Source: Bradyrhizobium retamae (GTDB lineage: Bacteria; Pseudomonadota; Alphaproteobacteria; Rhizobiales; Xanthobacteraceae). From it: 62,205 nt of DNA. Positions 33,600 to 41,562 of the stretch are shown here, piece after piece. A program made the position numbers and the translations under genes. How positions within the stretch are numbered: the stretch's first letter is position 1; every line of letters starts with the position of its first letter. The DNA lies in NCBI RefSeq assembly GCF_001440415.1, contig NZ_LLYA01000168.1, forward strand, positions 1 to 62,205, read 5' to 3'. A model generated the notes under the pieces. That model saw only the letters and a list, made by a program, of their open reading frames with translations. It was not told the origin of the DNA and ran no database searches.

Positions 33600-34274
33600 T
33601 CACCCTGTCGGCGTGCCCTGACGCCACTGGCCGCCGGAGATCTTGGCCGCCGCGATCACGGCCTGCGTGCGGCTTTCGACGCCGAGCTTTTGCAGGATCG
33701 CCGAGACATGCGCCTTGATGGTCGCTTCGGAGACGCCGAGCTCATAGGCGATCTGCTTGTTGAGCAGCCCCTCCGACAGCATCATCAGCACCCGCACCTG
33801 CTGCGGGGTCAGCGTCACCAGGCGGTCGCGCAGCCGCGTCATGTCGGGGTCGGTGGCCGAGGAGAGATCGGTGTCCGGCGGCACCCAGACGTCGCCCTCC
33901 ATCACCTTCATGATGGCGTCGCGCAGCGTCTCGACGCCGAAGCGCTTGGGGATGAAGCCGGAGGCGCCGAAATCGAGCGACCGCCGGATCGTGCCCGCAT
34001 CGTCGCTCGCCGACACGATCACCACCGGGATCGCCGGATATTGCGCCCGCAGGTAGATCAGCCCCGAGAAGCCCGAAATCCCCGGCATCGTGAGATCGAG
34101 CAGGATCAGGTCGACGTCGGAATCGCGCTCGAGCAGCGCGGTGAGTTCGTCGAACGTGCCGGCTTCGCTGACGGCGGCCGAAGCCACGACACTGGCAACC
34201 GCCTGCCGCAGAGCGTCGCGAAAGAGCGGATGGTCATCGGCGATGACGAGGTGGGTATTGGCAGCAGCGATCAT
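33600..34274 (-). CDS. NarL/LuxR-family response regulator
   Basis: A 224-residue two-component regulator. The receiver (~5-125) has phospho-acceptor D60 in LILLDLTMPGISGF and the acidic pair D13-D14. The C-terminal LuxR helix-turn-helix (~150-215) reads LTPQQVRVLMMLSEGLLNKQ and GVSEATIKAHVSAILQKLGV. The start at 34274 (MIAAANTHLVIADDHP) fits the family. It faces the hybrid kinase across the transposase remnant, and the pairing is inferred from neighbourhood. In Pseudomonas, NahK-like kinases also sit near NarL-type regulators. Confidence 0.93.
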   Translation of the reverse strand: MIAAANTHLVIADDHPLFRDALRQAVASVVASAAVSEAGTFDELTALLERDSDVDLILLDLTMPGISGFSGLIYLRAQYPAIPVVIVSASDDAGTIRRSLDFGASGFIPKRFGVETLRDAIMKVMEGDVWVPPDTDLSSATDPDMTRLRDRLVTLTPQQVRVLMMLSEGLLNKQIAYELGVSEATIKAHVSAILQKLGVESRTQAVIAAAKISGGQWRQGTPTG

Positions 34275-34522
34275 CTGTTCCAGGCGCCGACAAGAGGTCG
34301 GGAAAGCATGCAAGTCGTTGCTGATTGACAGCAATTTGATTGTCCACTGTCAGGAAGCGACTTGCAAGGCAACCTTTCCCGCGTCCCGTAAAAGCAGTTA
34401 ATCGGCACCAATTTCTCTCGAATGGTGCAACGCAAAAAAATGAACAACTGAGGATTTGGGCCGCGCCGGCCGAGCCCCAGGGAACTCGGAGAAATGCTTT
34501 GCTCTCGGGGAGACGCGTTGCG

Positions 34523-36655
34523 TCAATCCCTGAACAGGAGGTCGCGGCCGAGCTCATCGATGGTGGAAACCGCAGCAAGTGCCGCACGCAGCCGATCGAG
34601 ATCACGGCCCGACAATCGCTTCACGGCAATCGCGTTGGAAGGCGGGATGCCTTGGGCGATGTCCTCAACCTGCTGCGACAGGATGAGATCGAGAAAGGTG
34701 CCCTGGGCTTCTCCAAGCGCATCGAGATCGCTCTCGCTGGCTTGAACCCTCGCCTTCACGCCGGTCAGTCGCGCCGACGTCGACCGTTCCATAACGTGAT
34801 AGCGGATTGCCATCGCGCGCACCCATGCAACGAGACCAAACAGTCCGGCCGCCTTGAGGTCGATACGGCCGGCGACCGTGCGGATCCCGCCGAAAAATTT
34901 CAGGCTCGCCGGAACGCTGACGTTCTCGACCAACAGCTTGATAAACGCGACCTGGCCTTTGGCCGCCGCGAAGGCCGCCTGACGCACCGAGACGGCAAGG
35001 CTGCCGTCGCCGTGAACCGCCCGCAGATCGAAGAAGATATCTACCGACAACAGATCGGCGGGACTGGAACGTGTGATCCACTTGCCGACGCGATCCCGCC
35101 ATGTTGCTACCGAGCCGCGCCAAAGCGCGTTCCTCGCCATGACGCCGCCCTTGCAATAGGGCACGCCGACCTCGTGCAGTATATCGGCGACATGCGCCCC
35201 GAGTTCAGCAAACCAGCGATCCTCCTCGCCGTCGGGCTCGCCCTGCGCGAAGATCACGGCGTTGTCCTGATCCATCGCCAACAAACTCTCGCCGCGTCCG
35301 GCCGATCCGAGCACCAGCAGCGCATACTCGCACGGCGGCCTGCCTCGACCGCTCTTTCGCATGATCTGCTCGGCGACCACCGCGGCCTGGCGAGAAAGAG
35401 CGCCCAGTTCGCGGGAAATGACTTCGGCGATATCGCGGCCGGACAATCCTTCCGCCAGAAGCAATTCCGCGACCCGCGGCAACTTCGCCCAGGCCGCCGC
35501 CAGCGCATGCGCGTCGGCGGCGGCGTCGATCTCGTCACCGAGCGATATGGCCTCGCCCGCGCGCAGCCGCAGCAGATCGCGCGCCGATAATGCGCCGATC
35601 ACGCAGCCCTTCTCGTCGACAACGCCGAGATGTCGAGTCCTGACACGATTCATCCGGCCGATCGCGCGGTAGACGAACGCTTCCGCCGAGACCGCCGCCA
35701 GCGGCCCGCTCATGATTTCGGCGACCGGTCGTTGCAGCGCCGGGGCGCCATCCCGGGCCAAGGCGCGCAACACGTCGCGTTCCGTGACGATGCCCGCGTC
35801 AGCCGCCCTGATCTCCGGCCCAGACTGCGGCCCGTGGACGTAGACTGCCGAGATCTTCTCGTCCGTCATTCGCGCCAGAGCATCGCCGACCTTGGTATCC
35901 GGTGAGACGAAGATCGCGGGCGTCCGCATGATGTCGCGGATGCGGTGGCGGAACGCATAGCTGTCGAAGCGCTGCAGCGTCTGTTCGGCATCGACGCGGG
36001 CGGTGGCGTCGACAGCGTCGATCCAGCCGCTGCGCACCTGATCGTCGAGCACGGCGGTGAGTGCGCGACAGGCGCGTTCGGCTTCGGCAACAGTCCGGAT
36101 GCCGTGCTCACGTAGCTTGGGCACCAGGGCCAGGAATATCCGCGCGGCCATGACCGCATCGCCGAGCGCGGAGTGCCGGCCGGCGGTCTCGACGCCGAGC
36201 CAGCCTGCGAGCTTCTCGAGCGTGTAACCGGCCAATTCGGGCGCGGCGATCTGCGCCAGCAGCCGGGTGTCGAGCGTTCTCGGCCGCGACCAGGGAATGT
36301 CGGCCAGGTCGCATTCGCGCTTGAGGACCGCCAGATCGAAGCCGACCGTGTGGCCGATCACGACGGACCCGCCGAGAAACGCCTTGAAGCCCGGCCAGAC
36401 CTCCGCGAACGGCGGCGCCCCCGCGACGACAGCGTCGTCGATGCCATGAATGCGGGTGGCCGCAGCCGGAATCGATTCCCCCGCCGGCCGCAGCAATTGG
36501 CGAAACGTATCGCCGGGTGCGAGCTTTCCGGCCGAGAGGCGCACGCCTGCGAGCTCGATCATCCGCGCCTTGCGCGGATCGAGCCCGGTCGTCTCCGTAT
36601 CGATGACAACGGCGTCGAGCGACAAAAGCAGGGCCCCGCCGGCCGTCCTGTCCAT
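34523..36655 (-). CDS. Fusion of DEDDh 3'-5' exonuclease, CBS pair and DUF294 nucleotidyltransferase
   Basis: A 710-residue three-part protein. Residues ~12-180 are a DnaQ-type exonuclease with all catalytic residues: D19 and E21 in VIDTETTG, D107 in GHTVGFDL and H161/D166 in RHSALGDA (DEDDh). Residues ~238-375 are two CBS domains (IMRTPAIFVSPDTKVGDALA; IMSGPLAAVSAEAFVYRAIG). Residues ~400-540 are a GlnD-like DUF294 nucleotidyltransferase (GSAGRGESLLAMDQDNA), followed by its DUF294_C partner domain. CBS domains usually bind adenine nucleotides. The protein may modify a partner with a nucleotide and also remove it, but this is inference. It lies near the DUF4212/SSF transporter. Confidence 0.93.
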   Translation of the reverse strand: MDRTAGGALLLSLDAVVIDTETTGLDPRKARMIELAGVRLSAGKLAPGDTFRQLLRPAGESIPAAATRIHGIDDAVVAGAPPFAEVWPGFKAFLGGSVVIGHTVGFDLAVLKRECDLADIPWSRPRTLDTRLLAQIAAPELAGYTLEKLAGWLGVETAGRHSALGDAVMAARIFLALVPKLREHGIRTVAEAERACRALTAVLDDQVRSGWIDAVDATARVDAEQTLQRFDSYAFRHRIRDIMRTPAIFVSPDTKVGDALARMTDEKISAVYVHGPQSGPEIRAADAGIVTERDVLRALARDGAPALQRPVAEIMSGPLAAVSAEAFVYRAIGRMNRVRTRHLGVVDEKGCVIGALSARDLLRLRAGEAISLGDEIDAAADAHALAAAWAKLPRVAELLLAEGLSGRDIAEVISRELGALSRQAAVVAEQIMRKSGRGRPPCEYALLVLGSAGRGESLLAMDQDNAVIFAQGEPDGEEDRWFAELGAHVADILHEVGVPYCKGGVMARNALWRGSVATWRDRVGKWITRSSPADLLSVDIFFDLRAVHGDGSLAVSVRQAAFAAAKGQVAFIKLLVENVSVPASLKFFGGIRTVAGRIDLKAAGLFGLVAWVRAMAIRYHVMERSTSARLTGVKARVQASESDLDALGEAQGTFLDLILSQQVEDIAQGIPPSNAIAVKRLSGRDLDRLRAALAAVSTIDELGRDLLFRD

Positions 36656-36731
36656 CGACCTCTCCCGCTCGCGCCCGCCGCCCCCTCCAACGCCGTTCGA
36701 CGGTGCCGGCGTCGGCAGGCTTCGGACGGTC

Positions 36732-37340
36732 CTATTTCAAAAGCGCACCGATCACCGCGGCCGCATCGATCCGGTCCACCAGTTCGTCATGGATGTTACA
36801 CAGGCTAACACGCAGGTAGTTGCGCGTGGTCTGGAAATCGCGCCCGCGCAGCTTTTCGTGGATCGGCATCATGGCAAAGTAGCTCTCGGCCAGCGGTTCG
36901 GGAATGTCCATCACCCGCTTGGGCGCGTGCCCGCCGACCAGATCGAGCCGATGCGCCAGTTCGCGCCGCGCCTCCTGCCAGGCGGCCTCGCCGATCGAGG
37001 GCGGCACTGGATAGCGGTCGAACACCGAAAGGACGACCGCGATGATCTGGTCGAGCATCGCCCGGCGCTCTTCCCCGGCGTGCGGACGCAATACGACATC
37101 CACCGTCTCGCCGACCATCGACAGCCCGAGCGGAAAGGCCTGCCAGCGTGCGTGTTCGACCGATTTGGCGAAGCCTTCCTCGGCAAACAGCACCTTGGCG
37201 TAATGGCCTGCGCGGGCGCGCGAATATTCGTAGATGCCCTTCTGCACGATGAACGCCGACTGCGCATCGACGAAGTCCGCGAGCGCCTCGCGGTCGCGAA
37301 TCGGCGGACGGGGACGAAACAGTTTTTCGAACAGCTTCAT
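36732..37340 (-). CDS. Conserved-looking hypothetical protein
   Basis: A 202-residue protein I do not recognise. It starts MKLFEKLFRPRPPIRDREAL and is largely helical, with FVDAQSAFIVQKGIYEYSRA and EPLAESYFAMMPIHEKLRGR as notable stretches. No signal peptide or membrane helix. It lies 76 bases upstream of the exonuclease-DUF294 gene on the same strand and is probably cotranscribed with it. On the other side it is divergent from the DUF4212/symporter pair. Confidence 0.8.
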   Translation of the reverse strand: MKLFEKLFRPRPPIRDREALADFVDAQSAFIVQKGIYEYSRARAGHYAKVLFAEEGFAKSVEHARWQAFPLGLSMVGETVDVVLRPHAGEERRAMLDQIIAVVLSVFDRYPVPPSIGEAAWQEARRELAHRLDLVGGHAPKRVMDIPEPLAESYFAMMPIHEKLRGRDFQTTRNYLRVSLCNIHDELVDRIDAAAVIGALLK

Positions 37341-37634
37341 TACAGTCTCTTCCCGCGCGGCGCGCCTGGATCAGCTTGTCCAACTATCCGGTACCTGCAA
37401 AGCGCAATGATTCCAATGCGGCATCGCTGTTAGCAGTCGCAACATATTCTACCCCCCGAAAGTATTATTAAGAACTGACTGTTCGTGATGTTAGCCTTCG
37501 TTAGTTCCAAACCGGCACAAGAGCGGTTGGGATTGCGGCGCAGGGGGGTGCCGCGCTGACGGGATTGCAATCCCCTCGATCATTCAATCCCGGTGCACTT
37601 GCTGACCGGTTGTCTTGAGGGAGATTTGCGACCC

Positions 37635-37913
37635 ATGCCTAACCCCACAGATCTGAGAGCAAAAGAAGAAGCACACTGGGCGAAGACCTCGCGCTTGATG
37701 TTCACGCATCTCGCCGTCTGGTTCTTCTTCGGCTTCGTCATCCACATGTTCGTGAAGCCGCTCAACAATATCATCATTCCGATTCTTGGTTTCCCGCTCG
37801 GCTTCTACATGGCCGCACAGGGCTCGCTCATCGTGTTCGTGGTCATGCTGTTTATGTTCGCAAAACAGCAAGACAAGATTGACCGCGAATTCGGCTTTGC
37901 CGAGGAAGATTGA
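37635..37913 (+). CDS. DUF4212 small membrane protein, symporter small subunit
   Basis: A 92-residue protein with two predicted helices (~24-42 and 52-75), of the DUF4212 family. These small proteins are encoded directly before VC_2705-type sodium:solute symporters and are thought to act as a subunit. Typical: HWAKTSRLMFTHLAVWFFFG and FVKPLNNIIIPILGFPLGFY. The start at 37635 has a gaggga site upstream. The gene is 15 bases before the symporter start. Confidence 0.9.
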   Translation: MPNPTDLRAKEEAHWAKTSRLMFTHLAVWFFFGFVIHMFVKPLNNIIIPILGFPLGFYMAAQGSLIVFVVMLFMFAKQQDKIDREFGFAEED

Positions 37914-37928
37914 GGGGGAGCATCCACC

Positions 37929-39908
37929 ATGGCAACTACATCATCGGGCTCCGGCTCCGACTTCCTCAGTAACCTCGGGAAGATCTACGGTTTTTACACG
38001 GGCGGTTTTCTCGCCTTCGTGATCCTGCTCGCAGTGCTCGAACAGGTCGGGGTCCCGAACAAGATCCTGGGTTACTTCTTCGTGTTTTTCACCCTCGCGG
38101 TCTACGCGATCATCGGCATTCTCTCGCGAACGGCGCAAGTGTCCGAATACTACGTGGCCGGCCGCAGCGTGCCTGCGTTTTACAATGGCATGGCAACGGG
38201 CGCCGACTGGATGTCCGCGGCATCCTTCGTCGGCATGGCCGGCACCTTGTTCCTGCTCGGCTATGACGGTCTCGCCTGGGTGCTCGGCTGGACCGGCGGA
38301 TTCGTGCTGGTGTCGATCCTGATTGGACCGTACTTGCGCAAGTTCGGCGCTTATACCGTGCCCGACTTTCTGGCGTTCCGATACGGCGGCAATCTCGCCC
38401 GTGGGCTCGGCGTTGTCGTGCTGGTCGCCTGCTCCTTCACCTATGTGACGGCACAGATTTACGGCACCGGCCTGATTGCCTCGCGCTTCCTCGGCATGCA
38501 GTTCGAACTTGCGGTGTTCGCCGGACTGGTCGGCATCCTGGTCTGCTCGATGTTGGGCGGCATGCGGGCGGTGACCTGGACGCAAGTGGCCCAGTACATC
38601 GTGCTGATCATCGCCTACCTTACGCCGATCGTGATCCTGTCCACCAAGAACTACGGCATTCCGATTCCCGAGCTCACATACGGACAGGCCATCGCGGACA
38701 TCACGGCGCGCGAGCAGCAGATGCTGGCGACGGGCCTGACGACCGCTGCGACGCTGAAGCCGCACATTCAGCCCTTCATCAACTATACCCCTCTGAACTT
38801 CTTCGCGATTATCATGTGCATGATGGTCGGCACGGCTTCGCTGCCGCACATCCTGATGCGTTACTTCACCACCCCTTCCGTGCGGGAAGCGCGTCAGTCG
38901 GTGGGATGGTCGTTGCTGTTTATCTTTCTGCTCTATTTCTCCGCGCCAGCCTACGCGGCGTTCTCGAAGCTGGAGGTGTACACCAATATTATCGGACGGG
39001 ATCTGTCGGCCATTCGCCCGTGGTTGTTTAGCTGGGGCGAACTCGGGCTGATCCAGATCTGCGGCAAGAACGCAGCCAGCATCGATGCGGTTATCGCTGC
39101 GTGCAAGGCCATTGCGGATCACCCCGGCGTGGTCCGGCTGCAGGACTTCGTCATCAACACGGATGTGATCGTGCTCTCCACGCCGGAGATCGCGGGACTT
39201 CCCTATGTGATCTCGGGTCTGGTCGCCGCCGGCGGTCTCGCCGCCGCACTGTCCACCGCCGACGGGCTGCTGCTTGCCATCGCCAATGCACTGTCCCACG
39301 ACGTCTACTACAAGATGATCGACCCGACCGCGCCGACCGCGCGCCGGCTCATCGTCGCCCGCGTTCTGCTGCTGATCGTCGCCGTGGTTGCGGCAGCAAC
39401 AGCCGCGACCAAGCCCGGGGATATCCTTGCCATGGTCGGCTGGGCATTCTCGCTCGCGATGGCGGGTAACTTCCCGGCACTCGTGATGGGGGTCTGGTGG
39501 AAACGCGCGACGGCGACGGGCGCGATCTGTGGCATCATTGCCGGGTTCGGACTGTGCCTGTTCTATCTGGTGACCACGCGGTACTTCCCGGGCGCGGGCG
39601 TCAAGTATTTCGGCATGACGTCACTGCTGAATCCGGCAACGGGGGCACCGCTGGTCGATATCGCAAAGGTTATGGCGTTGCCCAACGCCATGGAAAGCTT
39701 CCCGACGCTGGCACACCCGCTGGCCAACAAGGTCGGCTGGTTCAACCTGACCAACATCGCCTGCGGCTTGTTGGGCGCCCCGCTCGGCTTTGCTGTGATC
39801 TACATCGTCAGCAAGCTCGGCAGGGAGCCGTCGGCGGAAATGCAGGCGTATGTCGACGACATCCGCAAGCCGCGCGGCAGGACGGTACTCGAGGAAAAGA
39901 CGACATAG
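37929..39908 (+). CDS. Sodium:solute symporter (VC_2705/ActP-like)
   Basis: A 659-residue SSF transporter with about 13 helices. Signature stretches are YYVAGRSVPAFYNGMATGAD, FLAFRYGG and the SSF motif region GLAAALSTADGLLLAIANAL. The extra extracellular region between helices (CGKNAASIDAVIAACKAIAD) has two Cys. The family imports acetate or other short organic acids with Na+. The DUF4212 protein upstream and the DUF294-exonuclease fusion divergent from it make a group seen repeatedly near such symporters. A terminator follows. Confidence 0.93.
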   Translation: MATTSSGSGSDFLSNLGKIYGFYTGGFLAFVILLAVLEQVGVPNKILGYFFVFFTLAVYAIIGILSRTAQVSEYYVAGRSVPAFYNGMATGADWMSAASFVGMAGTLFLLGYDGLAWVLGWTGGFVLVSILIGPYLRKFGAYTVPDFLAFRYGGNLARGLGVVVLVACSFTYVTAQIYGTGLIASRFLGMQFELAVFAGLVGILVCSMLGGMRAVTWTQVAQYIVLIIAYLTPIVILSTKNYGIPIPELTYGQAIADITAREQQMLATGLTTAATLKPHIQPFINYTPLNFFAIIMCMMVGTASLPHILMRYFTTPSVREARQSVGWSLLFIFLLYFSAPAYAAFSKLEVYTNIIGRDLSAIRPWLFSWGELGLIQICGKNAASIDAVIAACKAIADHPGVVRLQDFVINTDVIVLSTPEIAGLPYVISGLVAAGGLAAALSTADGLLLAIANALSHDVYYKMIDPTAPTARRLIVARVLLLIVAVVAAATAATKPGDILAMVGWAFSLAMAGNFPALVMGVWWKRATATGAICGIIAGFGLCLFYLVTTRYFPGAGVKYFGMTSLLNPATGAPLVDIAKVMALPNAMESFPTLAHPLANKVGWFNLTNIACGLLGAPLGFAVIYIVSKLGREPSAEMQAYVDDIRKPRGRTVLEEKTT

Positions 39909-39931
39909 CGACGCTGTCGCATGTTCGGCAA

Positions 39932-39962
39932 ACGGGGCCTCACAAGGCCCCGTTTTTGTTTT
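39932..39962 (+). terminator. Rho-independent terminator after symporter gene
   Basis: Stem acggggcct / aggccccgt with loop caca, followed by ttttgtttt. It lies about 25 bases after the symporter stop. Confidence 0.92.
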
Positions 39963-40069
39963 GGAAGGCCCTGACCAACCCGGCTTGCAGGGAAAGCCTC
40001 CACTTGCCATTGTTGCGCCGAGCGATCCGTCCGCACCATCGATTGCTCGACAGACCAGGAGACTCCGAT

Positions 40070-40390
40070 TTGGGTACTTCAAGTTCACTGGCCGCCTACT
40101 GGTATTTCCACCTGCCGAATTTTGCGCTCGCGGCTTTGATGTACACCATGCTCGGCCGTGTTCTGCTCGGTCTGATGGTCGACGCGGATTCGCCGAATTA
40201 CATCTGGCGATTCTTCTGCCGGATCACCGATCCCGTCGTCGCCGTCGTCTCGCTGGTCACGCCGAAAATCACCGCGCCGGTCCTGCTGTGGCTGTTCGGC
40301 TTCGTCTGGTTGTTCTGGCTGCGAGTCGCATTTCACTACATTTTGCTGTTGCTCAATCTGGCGCCCCGCATGGGTGGAGCGGCATCATGA
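40070..40390 (+). CDS. Small membrane protein, TTG start
   Basis: A 106-residue protein with about three helices. The stretch ALMYTMLGRVLLGLMVD then ITDPVVAVVSLVTPKITAPV resembles YggT-type membrane proteins, but the match is loose. The start is a TTG at 40070, preceded by aggag with 8 bases spacing; no ATG in this frame fits before conserved hydrophobic sequence begins. The stop overlaps the ATG of the next gene (ATGA at 40387-40390), so the two are coupled. Confidence 0.75.
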   Translation: MGTSSSLAAYWYFHLPNFALAALMYTMLGRVLLGLMVDADSPNYIWRFFCRITDPVVAVVSLVTPKITAPVLLWLFGFVWLFWLRVAFHYILLLLNLAPRMGGAAS

Positions 40391-40710
40391 ATCGCAATTT
40401 CTTCTTCATCGGCATCGCGTTCTTTGGAATGATCAACGGCATATTCAACCAGCTCTGGCTGATTTTCGCGCTGCTGTACGTCAAGCCGCTGGCCGGGCCG
40501 CTGCTGTTCGGAAACCTCTCGCTAACGCTGATGTTCGCATCGTTGATGGTATCGACCGCGACGATCGTTCTCGGCGGAATCCCCGCAGCCATCTACGAAC
40601 GCGTCACCGGCGCCACAGAATCGAACCATGTATCGCTCTGGATCTGGCTCGCCGGAACCGCGCTGCTGGCGCTGCCGGCCGCGGGCAATTTTCTCAAGAT
40701 CGGCCTCTAG
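40387..40710 (+). CDS. Small membrane protein
   Basis: A 107-residue protein with three predicted helices (~5-30, 44-65, 83-104). The N-terminus reads MNRNFFFIGIAFFGMINGIF, and a loop contains AAIYERVTGATESNHVSLW. Function unknown. Translationally coupled to the preceding membrane protein, so the pair may form a complex. A dispersed repeat follows. Confidence 0.75.
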   Translation: MNRNFFFIGIAFFGMINGIFNQLWLIFALLYVKPLAGPLLFGNLSLTLMFASLMVSTATIVLGGIPAAIYERVTGATESNHVSLWIWLAGTALLALPAAGNFLKIGL

Positions 40711-40715
40711 ATGCA

Positions 40716-40842
40716 GGAGCCTCTTCGGTTCTGATTGAATCAGAACCGAGCGCTAGATTCTTGTTTTGACGCGTTTTCTTGACGCAAACTGGTGTCCCCT
40801 CCGGATCAAGTCCGGGGCAGGCTTTCGCTTGAAAACGCTCTA
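40716..40842. repeat. ~125-bp dispersed repeat, copy 1
   Basis: It starts with a perfect 12-bp palindrome (tcggttctgatt-g-aatcagaaccga, 40725-40749). It continues ctagattcttgttttgacg, then gcgttttcttgacgcaaac, then ggatcaagtccggggcaggc and gaaaacgctctag. A second copy in the same orientation lies at 61490-61614 with the same order of blocks. No coding potential. Confidence 0.92.
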
Positions 40843-41008
40843 GCTAGAACCCGATGACTTTTTTGTGAAACGCTATCCAGCTCTATCGTTTTGATGGAGC
40901 ATGACATTTCGGCAAATGAGGCTTCAGTCTTGCGTGCCCGCGTTTGAGGGCGCGAAAACTTGCCGCTACGTTGGCCGCAAACGCCTGCAACCGAGGGAGT
41001 AGCCGATC

Positions 41009-41377
41009 GTGGAGGAGATGCGCCGTATCGCCTATGAAACGGTGCTGCGCGCCTGCGGATTTGCATCGCTCGCCATTTTCTGCGTCATGATCGGCCTGTC
41101 CTTCCTTCCGCGCGCGGCCTTTCAGGCGGGGGGCTTCCTGAGCATGGCGATGACACTCGTGCTCATTTTGAAGGCATGGGAAGCACGAACCAAAGACCAT
41201 CGCCGAACCGAGATGTGGCTCTATCTGCGCAAGGAAAATCGCCCGCCTCAGGCGATCGCGCAGCAGATGGTCTCATCGATAATGCGCGAGACGTATTTGC
41301 TGTGCGCGTGCTGGACCGCCCTCATCTCCATAGTGATGTGGACTGCCGCGCTTCTGTTTTCGCTTATTGGACTTTAG
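41009..41377 (+). CDS. Small integral membrane protein
   Basis: A 122-residue protein with predicted helices at ~15-32, 40-58 and 95-118. The middle is a charged cytoplasmic stretch (KAWEARTKDHRRTEMWLYLR). I do not recognise a family. A good ribosome site (gagggag) lies 8-16 bases before the ATG/GTG region. It is preceded by a repeat and followed by a hairpin. Confidence 0.65.
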   Translation: MEEMRRIAYETVLRACGFASLAIFCVMIGLSFLPRAAFQAGGFLSMAMTLVLILKAWEARTKDHRRTEMWLYLRKENRPPQAIAQQMVSSIMRETYLLCACWTALISIVMWTAALLFSLIGL

Positions 41378-41432
41378 TTCCAGACAGCGCCGATCGTCGA
41401 CAGATTCCACGCATTTAAACGCATCGCGCGCG

Positions 41433-41457
41433 TTCGGCTGGTTCTATGCCAGCCGAA
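41433..41457. terminator. Hairpin between membrane gene and MFS gene
   Basis: A perfect 9-bp stem (ttcggctgg / ccagccgaa) with loop ttctatg. There is no T-run, so a terminator role is uncertain; it may also be a leader structure of the MFS gene. Confidence 0.45.
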
Positions 41458-41562
41458 AGTACTATTGGGCCATACCTTCCAAGCATGTAGTGAGCCCAAC
41501 TCATAACGCGCCGATTAGCGCAACGCACATCTTTGCGATCATAAAAGGGGAGCGATTCGGAA

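Noticed and set aside
36660..36731. Terminator or small gene between the exonuclease fusion and the 202-residue protein
   Set aside because: The gap is short, GC-rich and without a hairpin of note; cotranscription is simpler.
37441..37634. Sigma-54 promoter before DUF4212
   Set aside because: A ccggcac...ttggg stretch is present but the spacing and the TGGCAC/TTGC words do not match.
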